A stretch of DNA of 42,636 bases, taken from contig NZ_JACDCW010000025.1 in assembly GCF_013817345.1 (NCBI RefSeq), positions 1 to 42,636 on the forward strand, written 5' to 3'. Shown here one piece after another: positions 32,923-42,057 of the stretch (the first letter of the stretch is position 1; each line of letters begins with the position of its first letter). This DNA is from Methylibium sp. (GTDB taxonomy: Bacteria > Pseudomonadota > Gammaproteobacteria > Burkholderiales > Burkholderiaceae_C). Under the pieces are notes generated by a model, which saw only the letters and a list, made by a program, of their open reading frames with translations, was not told the DNA's origin and did not search any database. Made by a program: the position numbers and the translations under genes.

Positions 32923-34257
32923 ATGCGCGAATCAGCTGCCGCCTTCCTGCCTCTTTCGATTTCCTGTCGTCTTCGGCGGGCCACGCTGCTCGGCGCGGTG
33001 CTCGCGTCGAGCGTCTGGCTAGCCGGCTGCGGCGACCCGGCCGAGGCCCAAGGCGGCCCGCCGCCGGCACCGCCCGTTTCGGTGGCGCCGGCGGTGCAAA
33101 AGCCGATCGCCGACCGCGAGGAGTTCACCGGGCGGCTGCAGGCGCTGGAGACGGTCGATATCCGCGCGCGCGTCGGCGGCACCATCGAGCGGGTGCATTT
33201 CCGCGACGGCGCGGTCGTGAAGAAGGGCCAGCTCCTGTTCACCATCGACGCACGGCCTTACCGCGCCGAGGTCGCACGCGCCGAGTCGCAACGGGCCGCT
33301 GCACGCTCGCGCGCCGGTCTGGCCAAGGCCGAGTTGGCACGTGCGCAAAAGCTGCTCGACGACCAGGCGGTGTCGCGCCAGGAGTTCGACCAGCTCGGCT
33401 CCAGCGCCAGAACCTCGGACGCGGACATCCAGGCGGCCGACGCAGCCCTGCGCGTGGCCCGGCTCAACCTCGACTACACCTTCGTGCGCTCGCCGATCGC
33501 CGGGCGTGCCTCGCTGGCCAACATCACCGCCGGCAATCTGGTGAGTGCCGAGAACGTGCTGACCACCGTGGTCGCCACGCACCGCGTCTATGCCTATTTC
33601 GACGGCAGCGAGCAGACCTTCCTGCGCCTGCGCGAAGGCAACGGCGGAGCGCTGCAGGTGAAGATGGGCCTGGCCAACGAGGACGGCTTCCCGCACGCCG
33701 GCACCATCGACTTCATCGACAACCGGCTCAACCCGCAGACCGGCGCGATCCGCATGCGCGCGGTGTTCGACAACGCCGACGGCCGTTTCACGCCGGGCCT
33801 GTTCGCCAAGCTGCAGGTGGCGCAAGTCAAGACGCGACCGGCGGTGCTCACGCCGGAGCGCGCGATCGGCACGGACCAGAGCAAGCGCTTCGTGCTGGTC
33901 GTCGGCGCCGACAACACGGCCGAGTTCCGCGAGGTGCAGCTCGGCGCGCTGATCGACGGCATGCGCGTGATCACCGGGGGTCTGAAAGCAGGGGAACTGG
34001 TGGTCGTCAACGGCTTGCAGCGTGTCAGGCCCGGCGCGCCGATCGCGCCGGAGAAGCTGGAGCTCGATGCGCGCGGCATGCCCATCGAGAAGCCGCCCGC
34101 CCCGCCGCCGGCCGCGGCAACGCCGGGCGACAAGAAGGAGGGCAAGGTCACGCTCACGGCGCCGGCGCTTCGGGTCGCCCTACCAGGCGCGGTGGCCGCC
34201 GTCGCTTGCATGTATTCGCTGCCCGCCGTCGCCGCCCAGCAGCCCTGCCACGCTTGA
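32923..34257 (+). CDS. RND efflux periplasmic adaptor (membrane fusion lipoprotein)
   Basis: This 444-residue adaptor connects the inner-membrane RND pump to the outer-membrane channel. A lipoprotein signal (LLGAVLASSVWLAGC) anchors it. The domains are a lipoyl half (ETVDIRARVGGTIERVHFRDG), an alpha-hairpin (AESQRAAARSRAGLAKAELARAQKLLDDQAVSRQEFDQL), a second lipoyl half (YTFVRSPIAGRASLANITAGNLV), and beta-barrel and membrane-proximal domains. ATG at 32923 gives the signal peptide. After the normal end (GAPIAPEKLELDARG) there is an unusual 60-residue Pro- and then Ala/Val-rich tail finishing 15 bp before the pump gene. Confidence 0.94.
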   Translation: MRESAAAFLPLSISCRLRRATLLGAVLASSVWLAGCGDPAEAQGGPPPAPPVSVAPAVQKPIADREEFTGRLQALETVDIRARVGGTIERVHFRDGAVVKKGQLLFTIDARPYRAEVARAESQRAAARSRAGLAKAELARAQKLLDDQAVSRQEFDQLGSSARTSDADIQAADAALRVARLNLDYTFVRSPIAGRASLANITAGNLVSAENVLTTVVATHRVYAYFDGSEQTFLRLREGNGGALQVKMGLANEDGFPHAGTIDFIDNRLNPQTGAIRMRAVFDNADGRFTPGLFAKLQVAQVKTRPAVLTPERAIGTDQSKRFVLVVGADNTAEFREVQLGALIDGMRVITGGLKAGELVVVNGLQRVRPGAPIAPEKLELDARGMPIEKPPAPPPAAATPGDKKEGKVTLTAPALRVALPGAVAAVACMYSLPAVAAQQPCHA

Positions 34258-34272
34258 CGCCGGAGCGACGAC

Positions 34273-37200
34273 ATGAACCTCTCGCGCTTCTTCATCGACC
34301 GGCCGATCTTCGCGGCCGTGCTGTCGATCTTCATCACCCTGGTCGGCGCCATCGCCATCTTCGAGCTGCCGATCTCCGAGTACCCGGCCGTTGCCCCGCC
34401 GCAGGTGGTGGTGCGTGCGCAATTTCCCGGCGCCAACCCGCGGGTGATCGCCGAGACGGTGGCCACGCCGCTCGAGGAACAGATCAACGGCATCGAGAAC
34501 ATGCTCTACATGAGCAGCCAATCGACGGCCGACGGCGCCATGACGCTGGCGATCAGCTTTCAGATCGGCACCGACCCCGACGACGCCGAGACCGCCGTGC
34601 AAAGCCGCGTCAACCGCGCCCTGCCCCGGCTGCCGGAGGTGGTGCGCCAGGTCGGCGTGACCACCGAGAAGACCTCGCCCAACCTGACCATGGTGGTGCA
34701 CATGGTCTCGCCGGACGACCGCTACGACGCGCTCTACCTTCGCAACTACGCGGCGCTCAACGTGCGCGACGCGTTGCTGCGCATCGAGGGCATGGGCTCG
34801 GTGCAGACCTTCGGCTCGGGCGACTATGCGATGCGCGTGTGGCTCGATCCGCAGAAGCTCGCCGCCCGCAACCTGACTTCGAGCGACGTGGTCACCGCCA
34901 TCCGCGAGCAGAACGCGCAGGTGGCGGCCGGCGTGGTGGGCGCGCCGCCGGCGCCCAACCAGACCGAGTTCCAGCTCGCCATCAACACGCAAGGCCGCCT
35001 GACCACCGAGCAGGAGTTCGCCGACGTCATCGTCAAGGCCGACACGACCGACGGCTCGCTGGTCCGCGTTAAGGATGTCGGCCGCGTCGAGCTCGGCCCC
35101 AACACCTATGCGCTGGGCTCGCTGCTGAACAACCAGGAAGCTGCCGCGGTGGTGATCTTCCAGGCACCGGACTCCAATGCGCTGCAGCTCTCGGCCGACG
35201 TGCGCTCGACGATGGAGGAACTCAAGGCCAACTTTCCGCCGGGCGTGGACTACAGCATCGTCTATGACCCGACCCGCTTCGTGCAGACCTCGATCGAGAA
35301 GGTGATCGTCACCCTGCTCGAAGCCGTTGCGCTGGTCGTGCTGGTGGTCATCGTGTTCCTGCAGACCTGGCGTGCCTCGATCATTCCGCTGCTGGCGGTG
35401 CCGGTGTCGATCATCGGCACCTTCGCGGTGCTGCTTTTGCTGGGTTTCTCGATCAACACGCTCACGCTGTTCGGCCTGGTGCTGGCCATCGGCATCGTGG
35501 TCGACGACGCGATCGTGGTGGTCGAGAACGTCGAGCGCAACATCGAGGCGGGCCTGTCGCCGCGCGACGCGAGCGTGAAGGCGATGCAGGAGGTCTCGGG
35601 GCCCATCATCGCCATCGGCCTGGTGCTGTGCGCGGTGTTCGTGCCGCTGGCCTTCGTGTCGGGCCTGTCGGGGCAGTTCTACAAGCAGTTCGCGGTGACG
35701 ATCGCCATTTCCACCGTCATCTCGGCCTTCAATTCGCTGACCCTGTCGCCGGCGCTGAGCGCCATCCTGCTGCGTCCGCACGACGCGCCGAAGGACTGGC
35801 TCACGCGCGGCATGGACAAGGTCTTCGGCCGCTTCTTCCGCTGGTTCGACCGCTTCTTCCGCCGCAACGCCGACCGCTACAGCAGCGGCATCACCAGCGT
35901 GGTGGTCAAGCGCAAGGGCGTCTCGCTGATCGTCTATGCGCTGCTGCTCGGCGCGACCTTCCTGCTTTTTCGGCAGGTGCCGCCCGGCTTCGTGCCGCAG
36001 CAGGACAAGCAGTACCTGATCGGCATCGCGCAACTGCCCGACGGCGCCAGCCTGGAACGCACGACCAAGGTGATCCGCGAGATGAGCGACATCGCCAAGG
36101 GCGTGCCCGGCGTGAAGGATTCGGTGGCGTTCCCGGGCCTGTCGATCAACGGCTTCACGGCGGCGCCCAACAGCGGGATCGTGTTCTTCGGGCTCGACGA
36201 CTTCGAGGACCGCACCACGCAGGAGACCGGCGCCGACGCCATCGTGGGGCAGATCAACATGCGGCTGGGGGCCATCCAGGATGCCTTCATGTTCGTGCTG
36301 TCCCCGCCGCCCGTCGATGGCCTGGGCAATGCGGGCGGCTTCAAGCTGCAACTGCTCGATCGCGATTCGCTCGGCGAGGAGGCGCTGCACGGCGTTGTGC
36401 AGCAGCTGATGGGCCGCGTGTACGGCGACCCGAACAGTCCGCTGACGCAGTTCTTTTCCGGCTACCAGATCAACGTGCCGCAGCTGTTCGCCAACGTCGA
36501 CCGCACCAAGGCCAAGCAGATGGGCGTGAACCTCAACGACATCTACGAGACCATGCAGACGCACCTGGGCTCGCTGTACGTGAACGACTTCAACCGCTTC
36601 GGCAAGACCTACCAGGTGATCGTGCAGGCCGACGCCGTGCACCGCGCCAAGGCGGAAGACATCGGCCAGCTCAAGATCCGCAACGCGCGCGGCGAGATGC
36701 TGCCGCTGGCCTCGCTGATGACGGTGGAGCCGACCTTCGGGCCGGGCACGGTGAGCCGCTACAACGGCTTTTATACGGCCGACATCAACGGCGCGCCCAA
36801 GCCCGGCGTGAGTTCGGGCGAGGCGCAGGCGGCGATGGAGCAGTTGCTGAAGGAGACGCTGCCGCGCGGCATCGGCTACGAGTGGACCGAGCTGGTCTAT
36901 CAGGAAAAGATCGCCGGCAACACCATGGTCTACATCTTTCCGCTGTGCGTGCTGCTGGTGTTCCTGGTGCTGGCCGCCACCTACGAGAGCACGACCCTGC
37001 CGCTGGCGATCATCCTGATCGTGCCGATGTGCATCCTCTCGGCGATCTTCGGTGTGTGGGCCTCGGGCTTCTTCGGCCAGCCGGCCGACAACAACATCTT
37101 CACGCAGATCGCCTTCGTGGTGCTGGTCGGGTTGGCTTGCAAGAACGCGATCCTGATCGTCGAGTTCGCGCGCGAGCTCGAGGACCATGGCCGCACGGCG

Positions 37201-37497
37201 GTGCAGGCGGTGGTCGAGGCCTGCCGCCTGCGGCTGCGGCCGATCCTCATGACCTCGATCGCCTTCGTGGCGGGTGTCATGCCGCTGGTCTTTTCCAGCG
37301 GCGCCGGCGCCGAGATGCGCCAGGCGATGGGCATCGCGGTGATGAGCGGGATGATCGGCGTGACCGTGTTCGGCCTCTTCCTTACGCCGGTGTTCTATGT
37401 GCTGCTGCGCAAGATCGGCTCGAAGAAGCCGCTGGTCACTCACCACGAGCCGCCGTTGCCGGCGCGCGGGGTGCGCCTGGGAGACGAGCATGCTTGA
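34273..37497 (+). CDS. RND multidrug efflux pump, HAE1/AcrB type
   Basis: This 1074-residue inner-membrane pump exports drugs and hydrophobic compounds using the proton gradient. It opens MNLSRFFIDRPIFAAVLSIFITLVGA, has the expected twelve helices and two large periplasmic loops, and carries the proton-relay pair Asp411-Asp412 in GIVVDDAIVVVENVERN. Other landmarks are PPGFVPQQDKQYLIG and the second-half TM repeat VLVGLACKNAILIVEFARELE. Length is slightly above AcrB (1049). It is co-transcribed with the adaptor and overlaps the channel gene by 8 bp. Closest relatives in Burkholderiales are the BpeB/AmrB/MexB type, which I cannot separate without alignment. Confidence 0.96.
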   Translation: MNLSRFFIDRPIFAAVLSIFITLVGAIAIFELPISEYPAVAPPQVVVRAQFPGANPRVIAETVATPLEEQINGIENMLYMSSQSTADGAMTLAISFQIGTDPDDAETAVQSRVNRALPRLPEVVRQVGVTTEKTSPNLTMVVHMVSPDDRYDALYLRNYAALNVRDALLRIEGMGSVQTFGSGDYAMRVWLDPQKLAARNLTSSDVVTAIREQNAQVAAGVVGAPPAPNQTEFQLAINTQGRLTTEQEFADVIVKADTTDGSLVRVKDVGRVELGPNTYALGSLLNNQEAAAVVIFQAPDSNALQLSADVRSTMEELKANFPPGVDYSIVYDPTRFVQTSIEKVIVTLLEAVALVVLVVIVFLQTWRASIIPLLAVPVSIIGTFAVLLLLGFSINTLTLFGLVLAIGIVVDDAIVVVENVERNIEAGLSPRDASVKAMQEVSGPIIAIGLVLCAVFVPLAFVSGLSGQFYKQFAVTIAISTVISAFNSLTLSPALSAILLRPHDAPKDWLTRGMDKVFGRFFRWFDRFFRRNADRYSSGITSVVVKRKGVSLIVYALLLGATFLLFRQVPPGFVPQQDKQYLIGIAQLPDGASLERTTKVIREMSDIAKGVPGVKDSVAFPGLSINGFTAAPNSGIVFFGLDDFEDRTTQETGADAIVGQINMRLGAIQDAFMFVLSPPPVDGLGNAGGFKLQLLDRDSLGEEALHGVVQQLMGRVYGDPNSPLTQFFSGYQINVPQLFANVDRTKAKQMGVNLNDIYETMQTHLGSLYVNDFNRFGKTYQVIVQADAVHRAKAEDIGQLKIRNARGEMLPLASLMTVEPTFGPGTVSRYNGFYTADINGAPKPGVSSGEAQAAMEQLLKETLPRGIGYEWTELVYQEKIAGNTMVYIFPLCVLLVFLVLAATYESTTLPLAIILIVPMCILSAIFGVWASGFFGQPADNNIFTQIAFVVLVGLACKNAILIVEFARELEDHGRTAVQAVVEACRLRLRPILMTSIAFVAGVMPLVFSSGAGAEMRQAMGIAVMSGMIGVTVFGLFLTPVFYVLLRKIGSKKPLVTHHEPPLPARGVRLGDEHA

Positions 37498-39133
37498 GCG
37501 CCGAGTCCGCAGCGCATCGTTTGCATCTGAAGCTGTCGCGCGGCGCGGTTTGCGCGCCTGGATCGCACCCCGCCTGCTTGCGCCTGGCTTCGTCGCCGCG
37601 ATACCGCCGGGGTCGGCGCGCGCGGCAGCCGAGCCTCGCTCGTCGGTGCTGGGTTTCCGCGCTGCCGCAAGGCCGGGCGCGCCTGTCCTTGCGGCCCTTG
37701 CCGTGCTGATCCTCGCCGGCTGCGCCGCCGTCGGCCCCGACTACCAGCGCCCCGTGCCGGTACTGGAGGCCGGCGGTTTCATCAACGCCGGCGCTGCCTC
37801 GGCGAACCGCGCCGAGCCTTCCGCCGACATCGCCGTCTTCTGGCGCGGCTTCGACGATGCGGCGCTGTCGGCGCTGGTCGAGCGTGCGCTCGAGGCCAAC
37901 GGCGACGTGCGCATCGCCCAGGCGCGGCTGCAGGAGGCGCGTGCCAACCAGGGCGAGGCCGATGCGCTGGGCCGCCCGGGCGTGGGCCTGAGCGCCGGCG
38001 TGACGCGCTCGGTGCAGCCCGTCACCCAATTGCCGGGCCAAGGCCGCAGCGAGCGCACCGGCACCATCTGGGACGCCGGCTTCATCGCGAACTGGGAGTT
38101 GGACTTCTTCGGCCGCTATCGGCGCCTGAGCGAATCGGCGGCAGCGGTCGTCGAGGCGAGCGAGGCGGGGCTCGCGGCGGCTCACACCGCGGTGGCCGCC
38201 GAGACGGCACGCAACTACCTGGAGCTGCGCGGCCTGCAGCAGCGCCTGCGCTTCACCGAGGAGTCGCTGGCCAGCCAGCGCGAGAGCTTGCGCCTGACGG
38301 AGCTGCGGCTCGACGCCGGCCGCGGCACGCAGCTCGACGTGGCCCGCTCGCGCGCGCTTACCGAGAACACGGCGGCCGGCGTGCCGGCGCTGCAGAGCGC
38401 CATCGAGCTGACCGTCTTCCGACTCGCCACCCTGACCGCTCAGCCGCCGCGCACGGTGCTGGAAAGCCTGCAGACGCCGGCGCCGCTGCCCGGCCTGCCG
38501 GTCACCGACCTGGCGGCACTGCCGCTGGGGACACCCGAGGCGTGGCTGGCGCGCCGGCCCGACATCATTGCGGCGGAGCGCTCACTGGCGGCGGCCACCG
38601 CCGACATCGGCGTGGCGACTTCGGATCTCTTTCCGCGCATCTCGCTCTCGGGCCTGCTCGGCCTGAACGCAGCCACGCTCGGCAAGCTCGGCAACAGCAA
38701 TTCGGCGATCCATTCGCTCGGCGCAGGAGTGAGCTGGACGCCGCTCGACTTCGGCCTGCTGCGCTCGCGCATCCGGGCGACCGAGGCACGCGCCCAGCAG
38801 AGCCTGGCGAGCTACGAGCAGACCATTGCGCTGGCGCTGGAAGAAACCGAAGGCGCGCTCAGCGGCTACAACCGCAACGCCCAGCGCGCCGTGCGGCTGG
38901 AACGTGCCGCGCGCAGCGCCGAACAGGCCGCGGTCCTGGCGCAGCTGCGCTTCGACGCCGGCTACACCGACTTCCTGGCCGTGCTCGACGCCGAGCGGGA
39001 GGTACTGCTCAACCGCGACCAACTGGTGCAGGCGCAGACCGGCACGGCAACGGCGCTGGTCGGCGTGTACCGGGCGCTGGGTGGTGGCTGGGAGATGCCG
39101 GTGGCCGGCACCGCGGTGTCGAGCGTGCGTTAA
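37490..39133 (+). CDS. Outer-membrane efflux channel (OprM/NodT family)
   Basis: This trimeric outer-membrane factor completes the tripartite pump. The family blocks are GPDYQRP after the lipidated Cys in ILAGC, DIAVFWRGFDDAALSALVERAL, the coiled TolC-like hairpins (RIAQARLQEARANQGEADAL; ARSRALTENTAAGVPALQSAIELTVFRLA), and LDAEREVLLNRDQLVQAQTGTATALVGVYRALGGGW. ATG at 37490, overlapping the pump gene, adds about 52 odd residues before the signal peptide. GTG at 37646 (VLGFRAAARPGAPVLAALAVLILAGC) gives 495 residues and a normal signal. I report the longer frame but consider the GTG likely. Confidence 0.9.
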   Translation: MLERRVRSASFASEAVARRGLRAWIAPRLLAPGFVAAIPPGSARAAAEPRSSVLGFRAAARPGAPVLAALAVLILAGCAAVGPDYQRPVPVLEAGGFINAGAASANRAEPSADIAVFWRGFDDAALSALVERALEANGDVRIAQARLQEARANQGEADALGRPGVGLSAGVTRSVQPVTQLPGQGRSERTGTIWDAGFIANWELDFFGRYRRLSESAAAVVEASEAGLAAAHTAVAAETARNYLELRGLQQRLRFTEESLASQRESLRLTELRLDAGRGTQLDVARSRALTENTAAGVPALQSAIELTVFRLATLTAQPPRTVLESLQTPAPLPGLPVTDLAALPLGTPEAWLARRPDIIAAERSLAAATADIGVATSDLFPRISLSGLLGLNAATLGKLGNSNSAIHSLGAGVSWTPLDFGLLRSRIRATEARAQQSLASYEQTIALALEETEGALSGYNRNAQRAVRLERAARSAEQAAVLAQLRFDAGYTDFLAVLDAEREVLLNRDQLVQAQTGTATALVGVYRALGGGWEMPVAGTAVSSVR

Positions 39134-39138
39134 CGGCG

Positions 39139-39190
39139 AGGCCGGGCCCTCGGTCGCCCTTTTCCCAAGGGAGCGACACGCCGGCCTTTC
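39139..39190. terminator. Large hairpin between convergent operons
   Basis: AGGCCGG (39139-39145) pairs with CCGGCCT (39181-39187), which is followed by TTTC. Inside, GTCGC (39153-39157) pairs with GCGAC (39173-39177), and CCTT with AAGG around TTCCC. It sits between the efflux operon and the convergent hydrolase gene. Confidence 0.45.
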
Positions 39191-40043
39191 AACCGAAGCG
39201 CTGCGCCAGCCACTCACGTAGCACCGCGAACACCTCGTCCTGTTCCGGTTCGTTGAACAGCTCGTGATACAGGCCGGGGAACTCGCGCCCGGTGATCACA
39301 CCGCTCGGCGCCGCCTTCGCAAAACGCGCGCTGCCGGCCGGCGAGACACAGCGGTCGGCGCCCGCCCACATCAGCAGCGTGGGTGTGCGCCACTGCGGCG
39401 CCTGTGCCTGCACCGTGGTGATGGCCTCACCGATGAAGCGCCCCAGGGTCGCGGTGATGCGGTCGTGCACGAGCGGGTCGGCCTTGTAGGCCGCCACCAC
39501 GGCGGGGTCGCGCGAAACCTGTTCGGGCGGCAGGCCGTTGCCGGCTGCCACGTGCGGCGCCAGCCGGCCCATCACGCCGATCAGCAACTTTTGCAGCGGC
39601 TTGAGGCTGGCATCGAGCGCCGGCGACGACAGCGCCAGGGCATCGACGGGGCGAGACCACACCGGACGCGGCGATTCCAGCGCGCCGCCCACGAAACGCG
39701 CGGCGACGATCCCGCCCATGCTGTGGCCGAGCAGCAGCAGCGGGCGTGCCGGCGAGGCGGCGCGCACGGTGTCGATCACCGTGGCCAGGTCGCGCAACAG
39801 CGTGTCGGTTTCAGGGATGTCGCCGCGCTTGCCTTTCGAGAGGCCATGGCCGCGCTGGTCATAGCCGGCCACCGCCAATCCGGCCTCGCGCAGTTGCGCG
39901 ACGACCTTGCCGTAGCGCCCATGATGCTCACCGAGCCCATGGACGATCAGCGCGGTCGCCTTGGCGTCGGCGTCCGGCCAGTACTGCCCTCGCAGGGTGC
40001 TGCCGTCACGCAGCGCGATGGACAGGGGCAGCGCTTCGGTCAT
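39189..40043 (-). CDS. Alpha/beta hydrolase, monoacylglycerol-lipase-like
   Basis: This 284-residue protein resembles the serine lipase / lysophospholipase (Hydrolase_4) group. HGLGEHHGRYG provides the oxyanion region, GYDQRGHGLSKGKRG is characteristic, the nucleophile is Ser108 in GHSMGG, the acid Asp is in WAGADRCVSP, and the base His is in PGLYHELFNEPEQ. No signal peptide, so it is probably cytoplasmic. ATG at 40043 fits the family. It lies 57 bp downstream of metW on the same strand. Glycerides or lysophospholipids are plausible substrates. Confidence 0.9.
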   Translation of the reverse strand: MTEALPLSIALRDGSTLRGQYWPDADAKATALIVHGLGEHHGRYGKVVAQLREAGLAVAGYDQRGHGLSKGKRGDIPETDTLLRDLATVIDTVRAASPARPLLLLGHSMGGIVAARFVGGALESPRPVWSRPVDALALSSPALDASLKPLQKLLIGVMGRLAPHVAAGNGLPPEQVSRDPAVVAAYKADPLVHDRITATLGRFIGEAITTVQAQAPQWRTPTLLMWAGADRCVSPAGSARFAKAAPSGVITGREFPGLYHELFNEPEQDEVFAVLREWLAQRFG

Positions 40044-40100
40044 CGGCGCAGTGTAGAAGCTGCTGCGGACAATCTCGGGCGGGCTGCGCTGCCCACCCGC

Positions 40101-40685
40101 TCAACCCCGCTCGAACTTGAAGACCGCCGTGCTGGCCATCAGGTTCGGCGCGCGGCGCACCACGCGGCCCTTCTGCAGCCCGAAGCTGTCGAGCACGCGC
40201 AGCCCGTTGCGGCGCGCCAACACCTCGAAATCGGCATGCGTCGCGAAGCGGATGTTGGGCGTGTCGTACCACTGGAAGGGCAGCACCTTGGTGACCGGCA
40301 TGCGCCCACGCAGCACCGAGAAACGGTTCGGCCAGTGCGCGAAGTTGGGGAAGCTGACGACGCCGATGCGGCCCACGCGCACCGTCTCGACCAGCATGGC
40401 CTCGGTGTTGCGCAGGTTCTGCAGCGTGTCGAGCTGCAGCACGACGTCGAAGGCGCGGTCGGCGAAGATCGCCAGGCCTTCGTCGAGGTTGCGCTGGATC
40501 ACGTTGACGCCGCGCTGCACGCATTCGTGGACCTGCGCGTCGTCGAGCTCGACGCCGTAGCCGGTGCAGCCGCGCTGGTCGCGCAGCAGCGCCAGCAGCG
40601 CGCCGTTGCCGCAGCCCAGGTCGAGCACGTGCGAGCCGGGCGGTACCAGCGCGGCAATTACCTCGAGGTCTCGGCGTTCACTCAT
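40101..40685 (-). CDS. metW: Methionine biosynthesis protein MetW
   Basis: This 194-residue methyltransferase-fold protein works with MetX in homoserine acylation. It has the SAM-binding motif [20 protein letters not shown], then GVELDD, the MetW-specific [27 protein letters not shown], and [36 protein letters not shown]. Whether MetW binds SAM or only supports MetX activity is not fully settled. Its start overlaps the metX stop (ATGA), so the two are translationally coupled. Confidence 0.95.
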   Translation of the reverse strand: MSERRDLEVIAALVPPGSHVLDLGCGNGALLALLRDQRGCTGYGVELDDAQVHECVQRGVNVIQRNLDEGLAIFADRAFDVVLQLDTLQNLRNTEAMLVETVRVGRIGVVSFPNFAHWPNRFSVLRGRMPVTKVLPFQWYDTPNIRFATHADFEVLARRNGLRVLDSFGLQKGRVVRRAPNLMASTAVFKFERG

Positions 40686-41923
40686 GGCTTGACTCCCTCT
40701 CCCTCTGGGAGAGGGTTGGGGTGAGGGCCGGCCGGGTCAGGCGCTTGGCTGTCAATCACACGCCGCGCGCGCTTTCCCAAAGGCAGAGGGAGTAAGTCAA
40801 GCTCAGCTGCCACTCGCTCGAAATAAGCCCGCAACACGTTGTGATATCGCCCATCCTCCATCAAGAACGCATCGTGCCCATGCGGCGCATCGATCTCCGC
40901 ATAGCTCACCTCGCGTCGGTTGTCGACCAGCGCCTTGACGATCTCGCGCGAGCGCTCCGGCGAGAAGCGCCAGTCGGTCGTGAAGCTCACCACCAGGAAC
41001 TTCGCAGTCGCCGCAGCCAGCGCCCGGGTCAGGTCGCCGCCATGCTCGCGCGCCGGGTCGAAGTAATCGAGCGTGCGTGTGATGAGCAGGTAGCTGTTGG
41101 CGTCGAAGTAATCGCTGAACTTGTCGCCCTGGTAGCGCAGGTAGCTCTCGATCTGGAACTCCACCGCCTGCGTGCTGTAGTTGAGCCCTTCGGACACGGT
41201 CTGGCGGCCGAACTTGGCGGCCATCGTGTCGTCGCTCAGATAAGTGATGTGGCCGACCATGCGTGCCACGCGCAGGCCGCGCCGCGGCAGCACATCGTGG
41301 GCTTGGTAGTGGCCACCGTGGAAGTCGGGGTCGGTCACGATGGCGCGGCGCGCCACCTCGTTGAAGGCGATGTTCTGAGCGCTCAGGTTGGGCGCCGAGG
41401 CGATGACCGCCGCATGACGCACTCGCCCGGGATACCGCAGCGTCCACGACAGCGCCTGCATGCCGCCCAGGCTGCCGCCGATCACCGCGGCGAGCTGCGC
41501 GATGCCCAGCGTGTCGAGCAACCGGGCCTGCGCATCGACCCAATCCTCCACCGTCACCACCGGAAAGTCGGCGCCCCAGGGCCGGCCGGTCGCCGGGTTC
41601 GTGTGCGTGGGCCCGGTCGAGCCGAAGCACGAGCCCGGGTTGTTGACGCCGATGACGAAGAAGCGGTCGGTGTCGAGCGGCTTGCCGGGGCCGATGAGGT
41701 TGTCCCACCAGCCTTCGCTCTTGTCCTGGCCTTCGTAGCGGCCGGCGACGTGGTGCGAGGCGTTGAGTGCGTGGCACACCAGCACGGCGTTGCTCTTGTC
41801 GGCGTTGAGCGCGCCGTAGGTCTCGAAGACGAGCGTGTAGTCGCTCAGCACCGCGCCGCTCTTGAGCGGCAGGGCTTGCGCGAAGCGCAGCGACTGGGGA
41901 GTGACGTGACCGACGGTGCCCAT
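40682..41923 (-). CDS. metX: Homoserine O-acyltransferase MetX (probably succinyl)
   Basis: MetX acylates homoserine in the first committed step of methionine synthesis; betaproteobacterial forms that pair with MetW are usually succinyltransferases. It is an alpha/beta hydrolase with Ser151 in [11 protein letters not shown], Asp317 in FTTDWRFSP and His350 in PHGHDAFL, plus [13 protein letters not shown] and [10 protein letters not shown]. The domain ends near residue 376 (RVAAELD), where related MetX proteins stop. Here a 37-residue tail ending [14 protein letters not shown] follows, encoded by a palindromic repeat. It is preceded by a SAM-II riboswitch and terminator. Confidence 0.95.
   Translation of the reverse strand: MGTVGHVTPQSLRFAQALPLKSGAVLSDYTLVFETYGALNADKSNAVLVCHALNASHHVAGRYEGQDKSEGWWDNLIGPGKPLDTDRFFVIGVNNPGSCFGSTGPTHTNPATGRPWGADFPVVTVEDWVDAQARLLDTLGIAQLAAVIGGSLGGMQALSWTLRYPGRVRHAAVIASAPNLSAQNIAFNEVARRAIVTDPDFHGGHYQAHDVLPRRGLRVARMVGHITYLSDDTMAAKFGRQTVSEGLNYSTQAVEFQIESYLRYQGDKFSDYFDANSYLLITRTLDYFDPAREHGGDLTRALAAATAKFLVVSFTTDWRFSPERSREIVKALVDNRREVSYAEIDAPHGHDAFLMEDGRYHNVLRAYFERVAAELDLLPLPLGKRARRVIDSQAPDPAGPHPNPLPEGEGVKP
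40688..40801. repeat. 114-bp palindromic repeat forming the metX 3' end
   Basis: The left end CTTGAC-TCCCTCT (40688-40700) recurs in inverted form at the right end (AGAGGGAG-TAAGTCAAG, 40785-40801) with a 3-4 base insertion. The left arm contains a perfect hairpin: CCCTCTCCC (40695-40703) and GGGAGAGGG (40707-40715) around TCT, followed by TTGGGGTGAGGG. This sequence type is a common dispersed repeat in proteobacteria and codes for PLPEGEG-like peptides. Confidence 0.65.
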
Positions 41924-41937
41924 GTATCCGAACTGTC

Positions 41938-41977
41938 AAAAAGAAAACCCGGCGTCGCTTTAGCTAGCGAGGCCGGG
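41938..41977 (-). terminator. Intrinsic terminator in the metX leader
   Basis: Read on the minus strand, CCCGGC (41977-41972) pairs with GCCGGG (41953-41948), and TCGCT (41970-41966) pairs with AGCGA (41959-41955), around the loop AGCTAA. The run TTTTCTTTTT follows immediately. It ends 14 bp before the metX start and 19 bp after the riboswitch, so it acts as an attenuator for metX-metW. Confidence 0.85.
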
Positions 41978-41996
41978 TGACTTCCGAAGTCGCGGG

Positions 41997-42051
41997 CCCC
42001 TCTTTAGCTGCATTTGTTGAGCGCCCGCAATCCGGATCAAATCGGCGCTGT
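41997..42051 (-). promoter_or_regulatory. SAM-II riboswitch aptamer in the metX leader
   Basis: Read on the minus strand, AGCGCC (42049-42044) pairs with GGCGCT (42025-42020) to form the aptamer stem. GATTT follows the 5' arm and ATTGC precedes the 3' arm. The conserved 3' strand AAATGCAGCTAAAGAGGGG runs from 42015 to 41997. Spacing and all these conserved blocks match the crystallised SAM-II aptamer (GAUUU, AUUGC, GCGC, AAAUGUAGCUAAA, GGG). SAM binding would form the pseudoknot and promote termination, turning off metX-metW when methionine and SAM are plentiful. Confidence 0.9.
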
Positions 42052-42057
42052 CGAGGC

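Noticed and set aside
34180-37491. Very long minus-strand open frame opposite the RND pump gene
   Set aside because: It is rich in His, Arg, Gln and Ala, with no recognisable domain, and mirrors the codons of a well-supported pump gene. GC-rich antisense frames of this kind are common artefacts.
41938-41990. A full second SAM aptamer downstream of the SAM-II element
   Set aside because: Only the AGCTAAAG segment is shared. The stem and the other conserved blocks are absent, and the hairpin plus poly-T is fully explained as a terminator.
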